Source of the DNA: Ga0077530 sp046293075
GTDB lineage: Bacteria > Pseudomonadota > Alphaproteobacteria > Rhizobiales > Hyphomicrobiaceae
Length of the DNA stretch: 64,000 bases
Assembly: GCA_046293075.1 (NCBI GenBank)
Contig: JBKBPL010000018.1
Span: 20,665-84,664 of the forward strand
Direction: 5' to 3'
The notes beneath the pieces are model-generated. The model was not told the origin of the DNA. It saw only the letters and a program-made list of their open reading frames with translations, and did no database searches. A program made the translations under genes and the position numbers. The stretch's first letter is position 1; each line of letters starts with the position of its first letter. Shown piece by piece: positions 62,715 to 64,000 of the stretch.

Positions 62715-62735
62715 TATATTCACATCTTCGAATAT
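62715..62735. promoter_or_regulatory. ATTC-N8-GAAT operator and overlapping -10 box
   Basis: A 20-bp palindrome, ATATTC-N8-GAATAT (62716-62735), 55-74 bp upstream of the YeeE-type gene. As I recall, ATTC-N8-GAAT is the motif bound by SqrR/BigR-type persulfide-sensing ArsR repressors. A TATATT at 62715-62720 could be the -10, so the repressor would block it. The binding is inferred. Confidence 0.6.
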
Positions 62736-62789
62736 GATGGTCCGGGGCGGACCGCTTCGGCGGGCGATGGAAGCGTCGGGGAGGGACAT

Positions 62790-63884
62790 ATGGGCGGCCT
62801 CAGAGAAGCAATTGTTGAGAACGGCCCGCATTGGCTGGCGGTCGGCGGCCTCGTCATCGGCTTTATTTTTGGCGCCATCGTCTTCCGGACCAATTTCTGC
62901 ACGATGGGCTCAGTTTCCGACATCGTGAATCTTGGCGACTGGCGCCGGTTCCGGGCGTGGGTGCTCGCAGCAGTGACGGCACTCGCAGGCGCGCAGGCCC
63001 TGCATTGGCTCGGTGTCGTCGATCTCACGAAGTCGATGTACCTGGGAGCGACCTTCAACTGGGTCGGCCATGTTGCCGGGGGGCTCATTTTCGGCTTCGG
63101 CATGGTCTTTGCCGGCGGCTGCCCGAGCCGCAATCTGGCGCGGGCCGGCGGGGGGGACCTGCGCGCACTGATGACGCTCGTGGTCGTGGGGCTCTTCGCC
63201 TACATGACGATCGGCGGCATCCTCGGTCCGGCGCGCGCGGCGATCGACCAGGCGACTGGCATCGCCCTGCCAACCGCAACGCAAGGCCTTGGCGATCTCG
63301 TCGATCGCGGGCTGGCGCTCTCGGCCGGCTTCGGGCGCATTTTCGCGTCGTGGATCATTGTTCTGGCCGGGCTTGCCTACTGCTTCAAGGATGCCGAGTT
63401 CCGCGCCTCGCCCGTGCACGTCTGGTCGGGGATCGGCGTCGGTCTCTGCGCCATTGCGGGCTGGGCACTCACCGGACTCGCCTTCGACGAGCTGGCGGAG
63501 CGGCCGACGGCACCGATCTCGCTCACCTTCGTTCGCCCGAGCGGTGATGCGCTCGAGTGGCTGCAGCGCTACACGGCAGCGCCGATCCCAGGCTTTGGTG
63601 TCGCCACGGTGTTCGGCGCGATCCTCGGGGCGTTCGTCGCCGCGAAGTCCATGGGCCGCTTCCGGCTCCTGACCTTCTCGGATACGGGCGATACGGTGCG
63701 CACGCTGCTTGGCGCGGCCCTCATGGGCATCGGCGGCGTGATGGCGCTCGGCTGCACGATCGGGCAGGGCGTGACCGGCGTGTCGACGCTTGCGATCGGC
63801 TCGTTCGTCACCTTCGCCGCGATCGTTGTGGGGGCGGTTATCGGCCTCAAGGCGTTCGAGCGCTGGCTGATGTCGGAGGCCTAG
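62790..63884 (+). CDS. YeeE/YedE-type sulfur transporter (TsuA-like)
   Basis: 364 aa polytopic inner-membrane protein with about nine helices. The conserved cysteines of the thiosulfate transporter family are seen in RTNFCTMGSVSD near residue 38, AGGCPSRNLARAG near 110 and LGCTIGQGVTG near 322, which pass thiosulfate or other reduced sulfur. The start is decided by GGGGAGGGACAT before the ATG. An ATTC-N8-GAAT palindrome upstream suggests sulfide-responsive control. Its TAG stop is the boundary of the IS5-family element. Confidence 0.85.
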   Translation: MGGLREAIVENGPHWLAVGGLVIGFIFGAIVFRTNFCTMGSVSDIVNLGDWRRFRAWVLAAVTALAGAQALHWLGVVDLTKSMYLGATFNWVGHVAGGLIFGFGMVFAGGCPSRNLARAGGGDLRALMTLVVVGLFAYMTIGGILGPARAAIDQATGIALPTATQGLGDLVDRGLALSAGFGRIFASWIIVLAGLAYCFKDAEFRASPVHVWSGIGVGLCAIAGWALTGLAFDELAERPTAPISLTFVRPSGDALEWLQRYTAAPIPGFGVATVFGAILGAFVAAKSMGRFRLLTFSDTGDTVRTLLGAALMGIGGVMALGCTIGQGVTGVSTLAIGSFVTFAAIVVGAVIGLKAFERWLMSEA

Positions 63885-64000
63885 GTTCTGTTGACATTCA
63901 TCGCAGCCAGATCATAGCCGCGGCGAGGTAGAGCATCGAGTGGAAGTTGCGGGCGAGCTTCTCAAAGCGGGTCGCAATGCGCCGGTAATGCTTGAGTTTG
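63885..64000 (-). mobile_element. End of an IS5-family insertion sequence
   Basis: The last 116 bases are the edge of an IS element. The end sequence GGTTCTGTTGACA (63885-63897) begins directly after the TAG stop of the YeeE gene, and the transposase C-terminus follows. The element continues outside the window. Confidence 0.75.
63898..64000 (-). CDS. IS5-family transposase, C-terminal fragment (rest outside the window)
   Basis: Reading the minus strand gives YRRIATRFEKLARNFHSMLY followed by LAAAMIWLR and a stop, 34 residues in all. The R-R-I-A-T-R-[FY]-E/D-K-L-A-R-N-F pattern and the WLR end are typical of the IS5/IS427-type DDE transposase C-terminus. The 5' end is cut by the window edge, so intactness is unknown. 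Confidence 0.8.
   Translation of the reverse strand, partial: KLKHYRRIATRFEKLARNFHSMLYLAAAMIWLR

Overview
The window is about 64 kb of GC-rich, densely coded bacterial chromosome. It looks like an alphaproteobacterium, most likely order Hyphomicrobiales (Rhizobiales). The evidence is a set of small families typical of that group (DUF4170, DUF2842, a TIGR01459-type HAD protein, a BcsS-type outer-membrane protein), two perfect CtrA-type boxes (TTAA-N7-TTAA), GC-rich codon use, and the gene content. I cannot name a genus from sequence alone. Nearly all genes look like ordinary resident genes. The clear mobile DNA is one complete but frame-broken IS630 element and the edge of an IS5-family element at the right end.

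Layout, left to right. (1) 1-7771: rpoB (5' end cut off) and rpoC, a strong terminator, and a small DUF4267-type membrane protein. (2) 7771-8815: an IS630 element inserted exactly in the stop codon of the DUF4267 gene. (3) 8918-14718, minus strand: folP, ftsH, panC and a fosmidomycin-resistance-type MFS transporter. The usual neighbours of rpoC (rpsL) and of folP (glmM) are both missing at the IS, which suggests a rearrangement junction. (4) 14923-22688: an acyl-CoA synthetase, an RNA methyltransferase, a second methyltransferase, a malyl-CoA-lyase-type enzyme, two tandem LpxL/HtrB lipid A acyltransferases and a HAD phosphatase. (5) 22879-31357: an RND pump with no partner genes, hrpB, ubiA, a DUF4170 protein and leuB. 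(6) 31538-38318: an alpha/beta hydrolase, a glycosyltransferase, DUF2842, a zinc alcohol dehydrogenase, an exported metallo-hydrolase, a benzoylformate-decarboxylase-like TPP enzyme and tRNA-Leu(CAG).

(7) 38697-45438 is the most distinctive block. It has a BcsS-like outer-membrane beta-barrel, a 1138-residue envelope protein that fuses a GH18-like domain, a NodB-type polysaccharide deacetylase and a processive GT2 glycosyltransferase, a secreted DUF3131 protein and a small lipoprotein. Together they read as a compact exopolysaccharide synthesis, modification and export locus. A perfect CtrA box lies upstream of the fusion gene. (8) 45850-57320: pbpC, an amidase/luciferase-like monooxygenase pair, a histone-H1-like basic protein with its own perfect CtrA box, an inositol-phosphatase-type enzyme, an exported metallo-hydrolase, a CaiB/BaiF CoA-transferase, an SDR, lpxK and a SET-domain protein. 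(9) 57581-63884: two tandem DsbA-type thioredoxin-fold proteins (one a lipoprotein), smc, and a YeeE/TsuA-type sulfur transporter preceded by an ATTC-N8-GAAT palindrome like the operators of sulfide-responsive ArsR repressors. (10) 63885-64000: the end of an IS5-family transposase.

The main leads for follow-up are the GH18-like/CE4/GT2 fusion locus, the two CtrA boxes that may tie it and the histone-like protein to the cell cycle, the sulfur-type operator in front of the YeeE gene, and the IS-marked junction between rpoC and folP.
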